Part shown: in pieces, positions 24,105 to 32,334 of the stretch
Layout of the letters: every line of letters begins with the position of its first letter
Position numbering within the stretch: position 1 is the first letter of the stretch
DNA from: CAMAUF01 sp046152925
GTDB taxonomy: Bacteria > Chloroflexota > Dehalococcoidia > Tepidiformales > Tepidiformaceae
NCBI GenBank assembly: GCA_046152925.1
Contig: JBJXFX010000049.1
Span: 1-54,412, forward strand
DNA length: 54,412 bases
Reading direction: 5' to 3'
Notes under the pieces: generated by a model
The model's database searches: none
Told to the model about the DNA's origin: nothing
The model's input: only the letters and a program-made list of their open reading frames with translations
Made by a program: the position numbers and the translations under genes

Positions 24105-25634
24105 ATGTTTAAGAAAGTCCTTGTCGCCAATCGAGGTGAGATAGCGCTGCGTATCGTGCGCGCGCTCCGGGACCTCGACATCGCCTCGGTAGCGGTCTAT
24201 TCCGATGTAGACAAGCTGTCGCAGCACGTCCGCTATGCGGACGAGGCGCATCACATTGGGGCGCCGGAAGCGCGGGAGAGCTACCTCAACGGTGCGAAAA
24301 TCATCGAGGTCGCGCTCGCCGCGGGCGCTGATGCGATCCACCCTGGCTACGGGTTTCTCGCTGAGAACGCCGACTTCGCTGAGGCGTGCGCCGCCGCCGG
24401 CCTGACGTTTATCGGGCCGTCGCCGGATTCGATGCGCAAGCTTGGCGACAAGATTACGGCGCGGGAGATGGCGATCGCGGCTGGCCTGCCGGTCGCGCCT
24501 GGCAGCCCGGAGGTCACGTCGCTCCCGGAGGCTGTCGAGACAGCGACCAAGATCGGCTTCCCGGTGATGGTGAAAGCGGCTGCGGGCGGCGGAGGGCGTG
24601 GCATCCGGATTATCCGTTCGGCGGACGAGTTCATCCCGGCAGCCGAGCGTGCGATGTACGAAGCGCAGGCGGCCTTTGGGAATCCGGCGATCTACATCGA
24701 AAAGCACCTCTCGCCCGTACGGCACATCGAGATTCAGGTGATCGGCGACCGGTTCGGCAACATCGTCCCGATTGGCGAGCGCGAGTGCTCCATCCAGCGC
24801 CGCCACCAGAAGATCATCGAGGAGTGCCCGAGCCCGGCAGTTACGCCTGAGCTGCGCCGGAGCCTGAGCCGGGCCGCCGTGAAGATCGCGCGGGCCGCCG
24901 AGTACTACACGCTTGGGACGGTCGAGTTCCTCCTGACCGAGGACAACCAGTGGTACTTCCTGGAGATGAATACCCGCCTCCAGGTGGAGCATCCGGTGAC
25001 GGAGCTGACGACTGGCACGGACCTCGTGAAGGACCAGATTCTCGTCGCAGCGGGCCAGGAGCTTCCCTATGACGAGGCGGAGCTGCTGACGCGCGGCTGG
25101 GCGATCGAGTGCCGCATCGTGGCCGAGGACCCGTTCAACGGGTTCCTGCCCTCCGTGGGCAAGATCGTCTTCGCTCGCGAGCCCGCTGGCCCTGGCATTC
25201 GCGTCGAGAGCGCCCTCTACGACGGCATCGAGGTGACGCCTTACTACGACTCGCTGCTCGCGAAAGTGACCGCTTGGGGGCGCACGCGTGAAGGCGCGCT
25301 CACCCGGATGAAGCGGGCGCTGGCCGAATTCCGTGTCGTAGGCGTGGCGACGAACATCCCATATCTCCAGGAGATTTTGGAGATGCCGGACTTCGTTGCG
25401 GGCAACGTCGACACCGGGTTTCTGGACCGCCACCAGGTGTTTGCGAGCGAGCCGCTCGCCCAGCAGGAGCTTGCGGCGGAAATCGCGGCGCTCCTCCTCG
25501 TCACGAGCTCGGATGGTGCTGATAAGCCGAGTCCGGCCTCAAACGGGACGCTCTCGAACGGCGGCGTCCGCTCCAACGGGTCTGCGTGGCGCTCACAGAT
25601 GGCAGGGATAGGCTCATGGCGCAAAAGTTCTTAG
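24105..25634 (+). CDS. accC: Acetyl/propionyl-CoA carboxylase, biotin carboxylase subunit
   Basis: ATP-dependent carboxylation of biotin, 509 residues. It begins with the canonical FKKVLVANRGEIALRI, has the Gly-rich ATP loop KAAAGGGGRGIRI (about 158-170), the catalytic ERECSIQRRHQKIIEE (about 224-239) and EMNTRLQVEHPVTE (about 287-300). The last 60 residues are a low-complexity Ser/Asn/Gly tail beyond the normal biotin-carboxylase end. The gene overlaps the biotin carrier gene by 19 bp. The divergent 160-bp gap to mutS2 contains a TATCCT hexamer (24068-24073) as a weak promoter candidate. No carboxyltransferase subunit is linked. Confidence 0.96.
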   Translation: MFKKVLVANRGEIALRIVRALRDLDIASVAVYSDVDKLSQHVRYADEAHHIGAPEARESYLNGAKIIEVALAAGADAIHPGYGFLAENADFAEACAAAGLTFIGPSPDSMRKLGDKITAREMAIAAGLPVAPGSPEVTSLPEAVETATKIGFPVMVKAAAGGGGRGIRIIRSADEFIPAAERAMYEAQAAFGNPAIYIEKHLSPVRHIEIQVIGDRFGNIVPIGERECSIQRRHQKIIEECPSPAVTPELRRSLSRAAVKIARAAEYYTLGTVEFLLTEDNQWYFLEMNTRLQVEHPVTELTTGTDLVKDQILVAAGQELPYDEAELLTRGWAIECRIVAEDPFNGFLPSVGKIVFAREPAGPGIRVESALYDGIEVTPYYDSLLAKVTAWGRTREGALTRMKRALAEFRVVGVATNIPYLQEILEMPDFVAGNVDTGFLDRHQVFASEPLAQQELAAEIAALLLVTSSDGADKPSPASNGTLSNGGVRSNGSAWRSQMAGIGSWRKSS

Positions 25635-26137
25635 TCAACATCGGCGGCGACGATGTCACGTACGAGCTCAGCTCTGAGGATGGCCGTGTCCGCGTCCGCC
25701 GGGGGGACGATGGTGCGTGGCTCGCCGTCGACCTTGAGCGCGTCGGCGAGTCGGGCTTGCACGTCCTGATGATCGACAACCGGCCGACGGAAATCTACCT
25801 GGAACGGCGGCGCGGCGGGGCGCTCGCGACCATTGGACGGCACTCCTTCGAGTGTGCCGTGGCGCCCTGGCGGCCGGGACAACGGGCGAAGTCTCGCGCG
25901 GGGGCGAGCGGTCTGGTCCGGATCGTGGCCCCGATGACGGGCTCGATCGTCGAAGTCCGGGTGAGCGAAGGCGACCAGGTGACGAAGGGGCAAGTGGTGC
26001 TCGTTATCGAGTCGATGAAGATGAACAATGAGCTTCGCTCGCCCGCAGACGGTGTGGTCGAGTCGGTGCCGGTCGTGGCGGGCCAGAAAGTGCTCGCCAA
26101 CGAGCTGCTCGTGGCAGTGAAAGCAGGCGGGGCGTAG
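25616..26137 (+). CDS. Biotin carboxyl carrier protein subunit
   Basis: Biotin-bearing subunit of 173 residues. The first 100 residues are a beta-rich domain as in long-form carriers of propionyl/acetyl-CoA carboxylases; the C-terminal biotinyl domain (about 103-173) starts VRIVAPMTGSIVEV and has the biotinylation site ESMKMNNEL with the acceptor Lys near residue 137. The ATG lies inside accC with GGGATAGG just upstream, so translation is coupled to biotin carboxylase. The partner carboxyltransferase must be encoded elsewhere; the acyl-CoA substrate therefore stays open. Confidence 0.94.
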   Translation: MAQKFLVNIGGDDVTYELSSEDGRVRVRRGDDGAWLAVDLERVGESGLHVLMIDNRPTEIYLERRRGGALATIGRHSFECAVAPWRPGQRAKSRAGASGLVRIVAPMTGSIVEVRVSEGDQVTKGQVVLVIESMKMNNELRSPADGVVESVPVVAGQKVLANELLVAVKAGGA

Positions 26138-26239
26138 GGCTGGGTCCCAGTAGGTGACATAGCGGTGGCGGTTCGGTGCTGGTTCGGCGTTGCGGCCCCG
26201 AGATGCCAGTTCAAGGCGTCATACTTTACGTAATGTGTA

Positions 26240-26269
26240 TTGACCAGGCTTCCGGAGGTCACCTAGGGT
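26240..26269 (+). promoter_or_regulatory. Promoter of the SRP RNA gene
   Basis: TTGACC (26240-26245), an 18-nt spacer and TAGGGT (26264-26269) place the start near 26276, which coincides with the 5' end of the SRP RNA closing helix. The rest of the 137-bp gap after the biotin carrier gene shows nothing else that I recognise. Confidence 0.6.
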
Positions 26270-26274
26270 AGGGT

Positions 26275-26546
26275 TGGCCGTGCTAGACGGGGAGCTAGCG
26301 GTGCCCTGTAGCCCGCAATCCGCTACAGCGGGGTTGAATCCCTGCCCGAGGTTTGCGTGTCTGGGGGACTGTCCACGTCGAGCGGTGATGACGATCTGGT
26401 CCTGCGCGGCGAAGCGCCGTGAACCTGGTCAGGTTCGGAAGAAAGCAGCCATAAGCGGAATGCTTCGGGTGCCGCAGGAACGCCGGATCTGAGCCGGTCG
26501 TCGCGTGACAAGCCTTAGACCCAGGTCGAAGGCAGGTGCACGGCCT
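26275..26546 (+). ncRNA. ffs: Signal recognition particle RNA, large type with Alu domain
   Basis: About 272 nt, the size of the Bacillus scRNA. The 5' part GGCCGTGCTAGACGGGGAG and the following GGTGCCCTGTA...CAATCCGCTACAG...GAATCCCTGCCCGAGG match the Alu-domain core of Gram-positive SRP RNA. The conserved S-domain loop GTCAGGTTCGGAAG with AAGCAGCC is at 26429-26450 and binds Ffh. The 5' GGCCGTGC (26276-26283) pairs perfectly with 3' GCACGGCC (26538-26545), closing helix 1 and defining both ends to within a few bases. The domain IV hairpin departs slightly from consensus (GAAAGCAG where GGAAGCAG is usual). Confidence 0.93.
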
Positions 26547-26619
26547 TATCGGGAACGAATCCCGCGGGAATCCCGCCGCCAGCGGGGGCCCGCACCAAAC
26601 TTCGCGCCGAGGAGTGATT

Positions 26620-28140
26620 TTGGCCCAGGCAATTCGGTCGCCGCGCGTGAGACGGCAGCCGGATGCCACAGGACAGCACCTCACCCGGTCCGACCTTTGG
26701 CTGCACCCCCGCCATTTCCGAGGTCGGCACCACGCAGCGGCGATCTTTGTCGTCGCGCTGCTGGCTGTCGTCGGCTTCCGCCTGTTCCCATCCCAAGATG
26801 TCACCATCTTGACGAATGGGCAGTCCTACCGCGTGTCTACGTCGCTCGCCCCAGCGCACGAAGCGCTCCGTGCCGCCCAGGTCGCCCTGGAGCCCGGCGA
26901 CAGCGTGTCTTACGGGTCCGGTGGCAGGTTCGCCAGCGTCTCCGTTGAGCGCGCCCGCCAGGTGACCGTCGACATCGACGGCCGCTCGGTCTCGGTCCGC
27001 AGCCGCGCGAATACGATCGCCGGGGCCTTGGCCGATGCCGGCCTTGAGCTGCGCCCCGGAGACCGCGTCTTCCTGGATGGCCGGCTGGCGAGCCCGCGCG
27101 GGTCGCTCTACTCGCCGGCGTTTGCAGCCCGCAGTGCGCCGGCGCTGGTCTCCGCGCTGCAGCCGGTGGATATCCGTGTCCAGCGGGCTGTTTCCGTGGC
27201 CGTCTACCTCGACACCTTCCGGCTGGACGTTTCGTCCGCCGCGCCCTCCGTCGCCGACCTGCTCGGTGAACTGGGGATCACGATCCGGGAAGGCGACCTC
27301 GTCCATCCCACGCTCGACGCACCCATCGTCGCAGGCACGGCGATCCGGCTTGCCAAGGGCCGGACGGTCAATGTCCGTGTCGATGGCGCCGACCAGGCCC
27401 TCTACACGCGCGCGATGACGGTGGCCGACATCGTCCGGGCCCTGGGCCTTCAGCTCGGCCCAGAGGACACCGTCACCCCAGCGCTGGACGAGCTGGTTAC
27501 TCCTGCCACGGCGGTCACGATCGCGACCACACGGGTCGTCACACAGACGGTGGATGAGGTGGTTCCGCCGCCGATGACCACGGAATTCGACGCTGAGGCG
27601 GCCTCAGGCTCGGTGCGGATCAAGGAAGGCGCGCCGGGGAAGCGGCTCGTCCAGTACTCGGTCACCCTGAAGAACGGCGTCGAAGTCGACCGGAAGGTGC
27701 TCAAGATCGACGAGGTCCAAGCCGCTGCGCCGACGCGACAGATCGTCGGTACGAAGCCGCCGAAGTCGTCCAAGCCCGCGGCTTCGGCGCCGCCCGCCGC
27801 CAGCGGCGGGACGGTCGACTCCGCTGTGTACAGCGGCGAGTACAAGCGGAAGGTGCACGTCCTCGCGACCTGGTACAACGCCAGCCACGGCGCCTGGGAG
27901 CGGGATTCCCCGCACTATGGAAAGACGTACCTCGAGATCCAAGTGACCCAGGGGATCTGCGCGGTGGACCCGGCAGTCATCCCACTCCGATCGCGGTTCT
28001 ACGTCCCCGGCTACGGGATGTGTTATGCAGCGGATATCGGAGGCGGTGTGAAGGGGTTCCACGTCGACCTCGGCTATCCGGAATCCGCGGGCGACCCGGG
28101 ATGGGGCGTGCAGTACCTCGACATCTACATCATCGACTGA
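26620..28140 (+). CDS. YabE/RpfB-like surface protein: DUF348 repeats, G5 and 3D domains
   Basis: Membrane-anchored cell-wall protein of about 506 residues. A basic N-terminus precedes a helix (AAIFVVALLAVVGFRLF, 40-56), then about three ubiquitin-like DUF348 repeats (for example VTVDIDGRSVSVRSRANTIAGALADAGL), a G5 domain (about 305-375) and a C-terminal 3D double-psi barrel with the Asp-bearing GMCYAADIGGGVKGFHVDL, the lytic transglycosylase-like (MltA-type) domain of Bacillus YabE. So it resembles resuscitation factors and probably cleaves peptidoglycan. I chose TTG 26620 because AGGAG lies 5 nt before it and an earlier start would overlap the SRP RNA. ksgA follows. Confidence 0.9.
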   Translation: MAQAIRSPRVRRQPDATGQHLTRSDLWLHPRHFRGRHHAAAIFVVALLAVVGFRLFPSQDVTILTNGQSYRVSTSLAPAHEALRAAQVALEPGDSVSYGSGGRFASVSVERARQVTVDIDGRSVSVRSRANTIAGALADAGLELRPGDRVFLDGRLASPRGSLYSPAFAARSAPALVSALQPVDIRVQRAVSVAVYLDTFRLDVSSAAPSVADLLGELGITIREGDLVHPTLDAPIVAGTAIRLAKGRTVNVRVDGADQALYTRAMTVADIVRALGLQLGPEDTVTPALDELVTPATAVTIATTRVVTQTVDEVVPPPMTTEFDAEAASGSVRIKEGAPGKRLVQYSVTLKNGVEVDRKVLKIDEVQAAAPTRQIVGTKPPKSSKPAASAPPAASGGTVDSAVYSGEYKRKVHVLATWYNASHGAWERDSPHYGKTYLEIQVTQGICAVDPAVIPLRSRFYVPGYGMCYAADIGGGVKGFHVDLGYPESAGDPGWGVQYLDIYIID

Positions 28141-28156
28141 GCGGGCCCCGGTTCCG

Positions 28157-28162
28157 TACCAT
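28157..28162 (+). promoter_or_regulatory. Candidate -10 box TACCAT, leaderless geometry
   Basis: TACCAT ends exactly 6 nt before the ksgA ATG, inside the 28-bp gap after the surface-protein gene; ksgA has no Shine-Dalgarno sequence. Confidence 0.4.
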
Positions 28163-28168
28163 CGGCCG

Positions 28169-28990
28169 ATGCCCGCTTCTCGCCGCAATGAACCCGCCCC
28201 GCGCAAGGCGCTCGGTCAGCACTTTCTCCGGGACCAGGACGTCCTCGACAAGACCGTGAAGGCGCTCGGCGGCCCGTACCCTCAGGTCGTGGAGGTGGGC
28301 CCCGGCACGGGCGAGCTCACCGCGAGGCTGCTCGCGGCAGGCCACACCGTCCTGGCGCTGGAGGTGGACCCGCGGATGCTGCGGCACCTCGCGGCCCGCT
28401 TCCCTGGTGAGCCCCGCCTCACGGTCTGCGAGGCCGATGCACGCACCGTGGACATCGCTTCGGTGGTCGACCCGGCTCTTGAGTACGCGGTCGCTGGCAA
28501 CCTGCCGTATTTCGCAGCGAACCCAATTGTCCGGCACTTCCTGGAGGCTGAGCGCCAGCCCGCGCGGATGGTGGTCATGGTGCAGCGGGAGGTGGGCCGC
28601 GAAATGGCGGCTCCTCCCGGCGACTATTCACTCCTCTCGATCGCGGTCCAGGTCTATGCGGAAGCCTCAGTGCTCTTCGATGTGCCCCCCGAAGCGTTCG
28701 ACCCGCCCCCGGCCGTAGTCTCGTCCGTCATCCGGCTGGACCTGCGAAAGGCTCCACTCGTCCCGCCCGAGCGGAACGAGGCGTTTTTCGAGCTCGTGTC
28801 CAAGACGTTCCGCAATCCGCGCAAGCAGATCCATAACGCGCTCGGCCGCGGTGTTTGGCTTCCGCCCGAAGGAGCGCAACGCGCCCTCGAGATCGCGGGC
28901 ATCGACCCGATGCGGCGGCCCGAGACGCTCACGATCCCGGAGTGGCTGACGTTGCTCGACAGCTGTGAGCGGGTGCGGCTCGATGGCTGA
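28169..28990 (+). CDS. rsmA: 16S rRNA dimethyladenosine transferase (RsmA/KsgA)
   Basis: Methylates two adjacent adenines near the 3' end of 16S rRNA, 273 residues. Motifs are LGQHFLRD (15-22), the SAM-binding VEVGPGTGELT (41-51), EVDPRM, and the catalytic NLPYF (111-115), with the C-terminal FDPPPAVVSSVIRL and FRNPRKQIHNAL segments. The gene order surface factor, rsmA, ispE resembles rpfB-ksgA-ispE of actinobacteria and yabE-ksgA of bacilli. Its last 8 bases overlap the ispE start. Confidence 0.97.
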   Translation: MPASRRNEPAPRKALGQHFLRDQDVLDKTVKALGGPYPQVVEVGPGTGELTARLLAAGHTVLALEVDPRMLRHLAARFPGEPRLTVCEADARTVDIASVVDPALEYAVAGNLPYFAANPIVRHFLEAERQPARMVVMVQREVGREMAAPPGDYSLLSIAVQVYAEASVLFDVPPEAFDPPPAVVSSVIRLDLRKAPLVPPERNEAFFELVSKTFRNPRKQIHNALGRGVWLPPEGAQRALEIAGIDPMRRPETLTIPEWLTLLDSCERVRLDG

Positions 28991-29864
28991 GTCATGGACG
29001 CTCCGGGCCCACGCGAAGGTCAACCTCGCCCTCGAGGTGATGGGGCTGCGGTCCGACGGGTATCACGACATCGACACCGTGGTCCAAGCGGTCGGGCTGC
29101 ACGACCGCGTCACCGTGACGTTGACGCCAGCGGCAGCGGCACCCTACATCACAGTGAGTGGCCCGTGCGCGGACGGCGTGCCCGTGGACGACCGGAACTT
29201 GGCGTTGCGAGCCGTCCATGCGCTCGCAGCGCTGACGGGTCGCCCGGCTGGGGGAGTGCGCTTGCAGATCGAGAAGTTCATCCCAGCCGCCGGAGGGCTT
29301 GGCGGCGGGTCGGCCGACGCTGCCGCGGTGCTCCGCGGCCTCCAGCGCCTGTGGGGGCCGATACCGGACGATGTCCTGGTCGCCGCTGGTGCGATGGTGG
29401 GCAGCGATGAGCCGGCCATGGTGGTTGGCGGCACCGTCCGGGCCCAAGGCCGCGGCGAGCGTGTCGCGAAGCTCGCGCCACTTCTGCCGCACGACGTGGT
29501 CCTGTTCGTCTCTCCGGGGAGCATCGAGCGCAAGACGGCGCGGATGTTCGCGGCACTCGATGGCCTGCCGCCGGACACTGGGTCGGTCGCCGAGCGCGTG
29601 GCGGCCGGCCGCCAGCCCAGGTGGCTCGCGGCCGACGTGTACAACTCCTTCGAGCGCGTTGCCTTCGACCTGTTCCCGGGCCTCGCTGCGCTCTGGGAGG
29701 ATCTCGAGTCGCGCACCGGCGAGGCAGTGCGTCTCGCGGGCGCCGGGCCGACGCTGTTTTGGATTGGGCCCGCTGGCGCTGGTGCGCGGGTCGCGGCGCG
29801 GGCTCGGGGCGCGGCTTGCACGGTCGTCGAGACGGAAACGGTCGGGGAACCGTGGACGCAGTAA
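28983..29864 (+). CDS. ispE: 4-diphosphocytidyl-2-C-methyl-D-erythritol kinase IspE
   Basis: GHMP kinase of the MEP isoprenoid pathway, 293 residues. It opens with AHAKVNLALEVMGLRSDGYHDI (the substrate-binding signature) and has the ATP loop PAAGGLGGGSADAA (101-114) and a third motif near LAGAGPTLF (about 247-255). The ATG overlaps the end of rsmA by 8 bp, and ispE overlaps the next gene by 13 bp, indicating one transcript. Presence of ispE indicates the MEP rather than the mevalonate route. Confidence 0.96.
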   Translation: MAESWTLRAHAKVNLALEVMGLRSDGYHDIDTVVQAVGLHDRVTVTLTPAAAAPYITVSGPCADGVPVDDRNLALRAVHALAALTGRPAGGVRLQIEKFIPAAGGLGGGSADAAAVLRGLQRLWGPIPDDVLVAAGAMVGSDEPAMVVGGTVRAQGRGERVAKLAPLLPHDVVLFVSPGSIERKTARMFAALDGLPPDTGSVAERVAAGRQPRWLAADVYNSFERVAFDLFPGLAALWEDLESRTGEAVRLAGAGPTLFWIGPAGAGARVAARARGAACTVVETETVGEPWTQ

Positions 29865-30265
29865 TCGCCGGCTGGGCGATGGGCTATGCGATGGCGATCC
29901 TGTCGACCTTCGCTCTCACCTACATCGCTGTCCGCGCGGAGGACCTCGGGAAGGTGGGGCGGATCCTGGGCGAAGGCGTCTCGCCGCTGTTGCTGGCGGT
30001 GCCGGTCTCGCTCGGGACGGGCCTCTTGTGGACCTTCGCGGGGATCGTTTTGGGGATCGTCTACGACATCGCGGGCCTTGCAGAGGGGCCCGGCTTTGCC
30101 GGAGCGCCCAGCGCGGCGTTCGTCGTCGCGATGCTGGCGCTCGGGCTAATGCCGCTGCCGCTGCTCACGCTGCTCTGGGCGCGGAACTGGTGGCTTTGGC
30201 TCGGCATGTCGCTGGCGTTCACCGGGCTCTTTGGCTGGGTGATGCCGCTGCTCGAAGCGCGGTGA
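29852..30265 (+). CDS. Four-helix membrane protein, unknown function
   Basis: Product of 137 residues made almost wholly of four hydrophobic helices (about 2-24, 42-74, 85-107, 110-130). I do not recognise a family. The GTG at 29852 is chosen because it lies at the end of ispE after a GGGGAAC purine patch and the frame upstream is only the shifted reading of ispE. Translational coupling to ispE is likely. Trp- and Leu-rich composition and absence of charged residues in the helices argue for a small integral protein rather than a transporter. Confidence 0.6.
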   Translation: MDAVIAGWAMGYAMAILSTFALTYIAVRAEDLGKVGRILGEGVSPLLLAVPVSLGTGLLWTFAGIVLGIVYDIAGLAEGPGFAGAPSAAFVVAMLALGLMPLPLLTLLWARNWWLWLGMSLAFTGLFGWVMPLLEAR

Positions 30266-30337
30266 GCGTAGGGGAGCGGTGCCGTACACTGGCTCGACCG
30301 GCCGCCAGCGCGGTCCAGGACGAACCGGAGGCGGCGC

Positions 30338-31051
30338 GTGCCGGGCACGATCATCGACATGCACCTTCACACCACGAAGGGTGCTTCGGATTCCATGCTC
30401 AACCCTGACGACCTGATCGCAGAGGCGACGCGCGTCGGTCTCACCGGCGTCAACATCACCGAACACGACCGCATGTGGGAGTCGTGGGACCTTGCGCCGT
30501 TCCGCAAGAAACACGACCACCTTTGGGTGTCCAACGGGATGGAAGTCTCGACCGATATGGGCCACATCCTCGCCGTTGGGCTGAAGGGCTACGCGCCCGG
30601 CATCCGCCGGCTGGCCAAGTTGCGGGAGGTCGCCGACGAGCAGGGCGCGTTCCTGATTGTCGCGCACCCGTTTCGCCACTTCTTCGACCCCGTCCACTTC
30701 AAGCGCGAGGGCAAAGAGCCGTTCACCTTGCAGCCCGACCAGGCGGCCAAGCTCCCGGTCTTCCAGTTGGTCGACGCGATCGAGGTCTTGAACGGCTGCA
30801 ACACGCCGCGGGAGAACTATTTCGCGCTTCAGGTAGCCAAGATCCTGGGCAAGCCGGGGACCGGCGGCTCGGACGCGCACAGCACCCAGGGCATCGGTTA
30901 TTTCTGTGCGGTGTTCGATGAGACGATCGAGAGTCAGGAGCACATGGTGCGCGAGATGCACCAAGGCCGCTTCCACCCGGGCCGAGGCCTGCCCGAGGGC
31001 AACCTAAACAACTACTGGGACACCGCAGAGCCCATCCCGTTTTACGAATGA
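30338..31051 (+). CDS. PHP-domain phosphoesterase
   Basis: PHP-fold metal-dependent hydrolase of 237 residues, shorter than the one in the rny operon and not closely related to it. Metal motifs are DMHLHTT (7-13), NITEHDRMW (about 45-53), the Glu of NGMEVSTD, AHPFRHFF (about 108-115) and TGGSDAHS (about 178-185). It starts at GTG with GGAGG 6 nt upstream, giving residues that read directly into the first motif; TACACT (30285-30290) is a possible -10 box. It overlaps the exchanger gene by 4 bp, so they are coupled. Confidence 0.87.
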   Translation: MPGTIIDMHLHTTKGASDSMLNPDDLIAEATRVGLTGVNITEHDRMWESWDLAPFRKKHDHLWVSNGMEVSTDMGHILAVGLKGYAPGIRRLAKLREVADEQGAFLIVAHPFRHFFDPVHFKREGKEPFTLQPDQAAKLPVFQLVDAIEVLNGCNTPRENYFALQVAKILGKPGTGGSDAHSTQGIGYFCAVFDETIESQEHMVREMHQGRFHPGRGLPEGNLNNYWDTAEPIPFYE

Positions 31052-32316
31052 CACACGCAGAGGACCACGGAGCAACCGGCCACAAGTCGCGGTCCTGGAT
31101 CCTCATCGGGGCGGTCGCCGCGGTTGGGCTTCCGGGCTTCTTCTTGCGGGTGACCGGGACGCACCCAGACCCCGTGGCGGGCGCGTTTATCTTTGGTTTC
31201 GCCGTGCTGGCCGCCGCCTTCCTCCTCAGTTGGGCCGCCGAAACGGCCGAGATGGACATCTCGCAGGGCCTGGCGCTGGCCGTGATTGCGTTCATCGCCA
31301 TCCTTCCGGAGTACGCCATCGACGCGGTCCTCGCGTTTCGCGCGGGACAAGACCCAGAGGTCGCCAAAGAAGGCTTAGCGATCGCCAACATGACGGGCGG
31401 CAACCGGCTGCTGATCGGCCTTGCCTGGCCGATCGTGTTCTTCATCTTTTTCTACCGGACCAAGCTGCGGACGCTCGTCGTGGACCGGCAGCGGGCACTT
31501 GAACTCGTATTCCTGGCGATTGCGACGGCGTACGTGATCCTCATCCCGCTGCGGCACGGGATCACGTTGATCGATTCGATGGTCCTCGTCTCCATGTTCC
31601 TCTGCTACTTGTTCTTCACATCGAAGCAGGATTCCGAAGAGGTGGAGCTGGTCGGGCCTGCGCGCGTGCTTGGAGCGCTCCCCTCCGCGCGGCGGCGGAC
31701 GTCGGTGATCGTGCTGCTCATTTTTGCTGCCGCTGTTATTTTCGCAGCCGCCGAACCGTTCGCCGAATCGTTGATCCACATCGGCGAGGACTTCGGCATC
31801 TCGGAGTTCTTCCTGATCCAGTGGCTCGCCCCGCTCGCCTCAGAAGCGCCAGAGGTGCTCGTTGCGAGCCTGCTCGCGTGGCGAGGCCGGGCAGCGGTCG
31901 GCATGGGGGCGCTGATCTCGTCGAAGGTCAACCAGTGGACGCTCCTCATCGGAACATTGCCCATCGCGTACGGCTTCGGCTCTGGCGACTGGTCGTTTAC
32001 TTCTGGCTTGCCGCTCAACGACCTCCAGCGCGAAGAGATCTTCCTGACGGCTGCGCAATCCGCCTTCGCGATTGCGGTCTTCGCCAATTTGAAGATGGGC
32101 ATGAAAGAAGCGATTGCGCTCTTCGTGCTTTTCGCCACGCAGCTCTTCATCACGCACGAATCGATCCGCGTGCTCTACGCGGGCGGATACGCGGTGCTCT
32201 GCGTCGCGTTGCTGATAATCAACCGCTCGGAGCTTCGGCCGACGATTTCTTCTGCCTGGACGATCCTCCGTGGCCGCAAGCTTCCTGAACACGACGAGGA
32301 CCCGCAGCCGGCGTAA
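31048..32316 (+). CDS. CaCA-superfamily cation exchanger
   Basis: Integral membrane antiporter of 422 residues with about ten to eleven helices. The two alpha repeats are recognisable: FIAILPEYAIDAVLAF followed by AIANMTGGNRLLIG (about 92-127) and LASEAPEVLVASLLAW followed by GALISSKVNQWTLLIGTLP (about 266-315), each with the Pro-Glu pair typical of sodium or proton/calcium exchangers. The second element of each repeat deviates from the usual GNxxGSN, so the transported ion could differ. A Glu/Asp-rich cytosolic tail ends the protein. Its start overlaps the PHP gene (ATGA). Confidence 0.85.
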   Translation: MTHAEDHGATGHKSRSWILIGAVAAVGLPGFFLRVTGTHPDPVAGAFIFGFAVLAAAFLLSWAAETAEMDISQGLALAVIAFIAILPEYAIDAVLAFRAGQDPEVAKEGLAIANMTGGNRLLIGLAWPIVFFIFFYRTKLRTLVVDRQRALELVFLAIATAYVILIPLRHGITLIDSMVLVSMFLCYLFFTSKQDSEEVELVGPARVLGALPSARRRTSVIVLLIFAAAVIFAAAEPFAESLIHIGEDFGISEFFLIQWLAPLASEAPEVLVASLLAWRGRAAVGMGALISSKVNQWTLLIGTLPIAYGFGSGDWSFTSGLPLNDLQREEIFLTAAQSAFAIAVFANLKMGMKEAIALFVLFATQLFITHESIRVLYAGGYAVLCVALLIINRSELRPTISSAWTILRGRKLPEHDEDPQPA

Positions 32317-32334
32317 GCGAACGCGACGCTAGTC

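Noticed and set aside
26505..26948. Coding frames overlapping the SRP RNA region, including an ATG at 26536 for the surface protein
   Set aside because: The SRP RNA closing helix runs to 26545, and the TTG at 26620 has an AGGAG at correct distance, so the longer start is unlikely.
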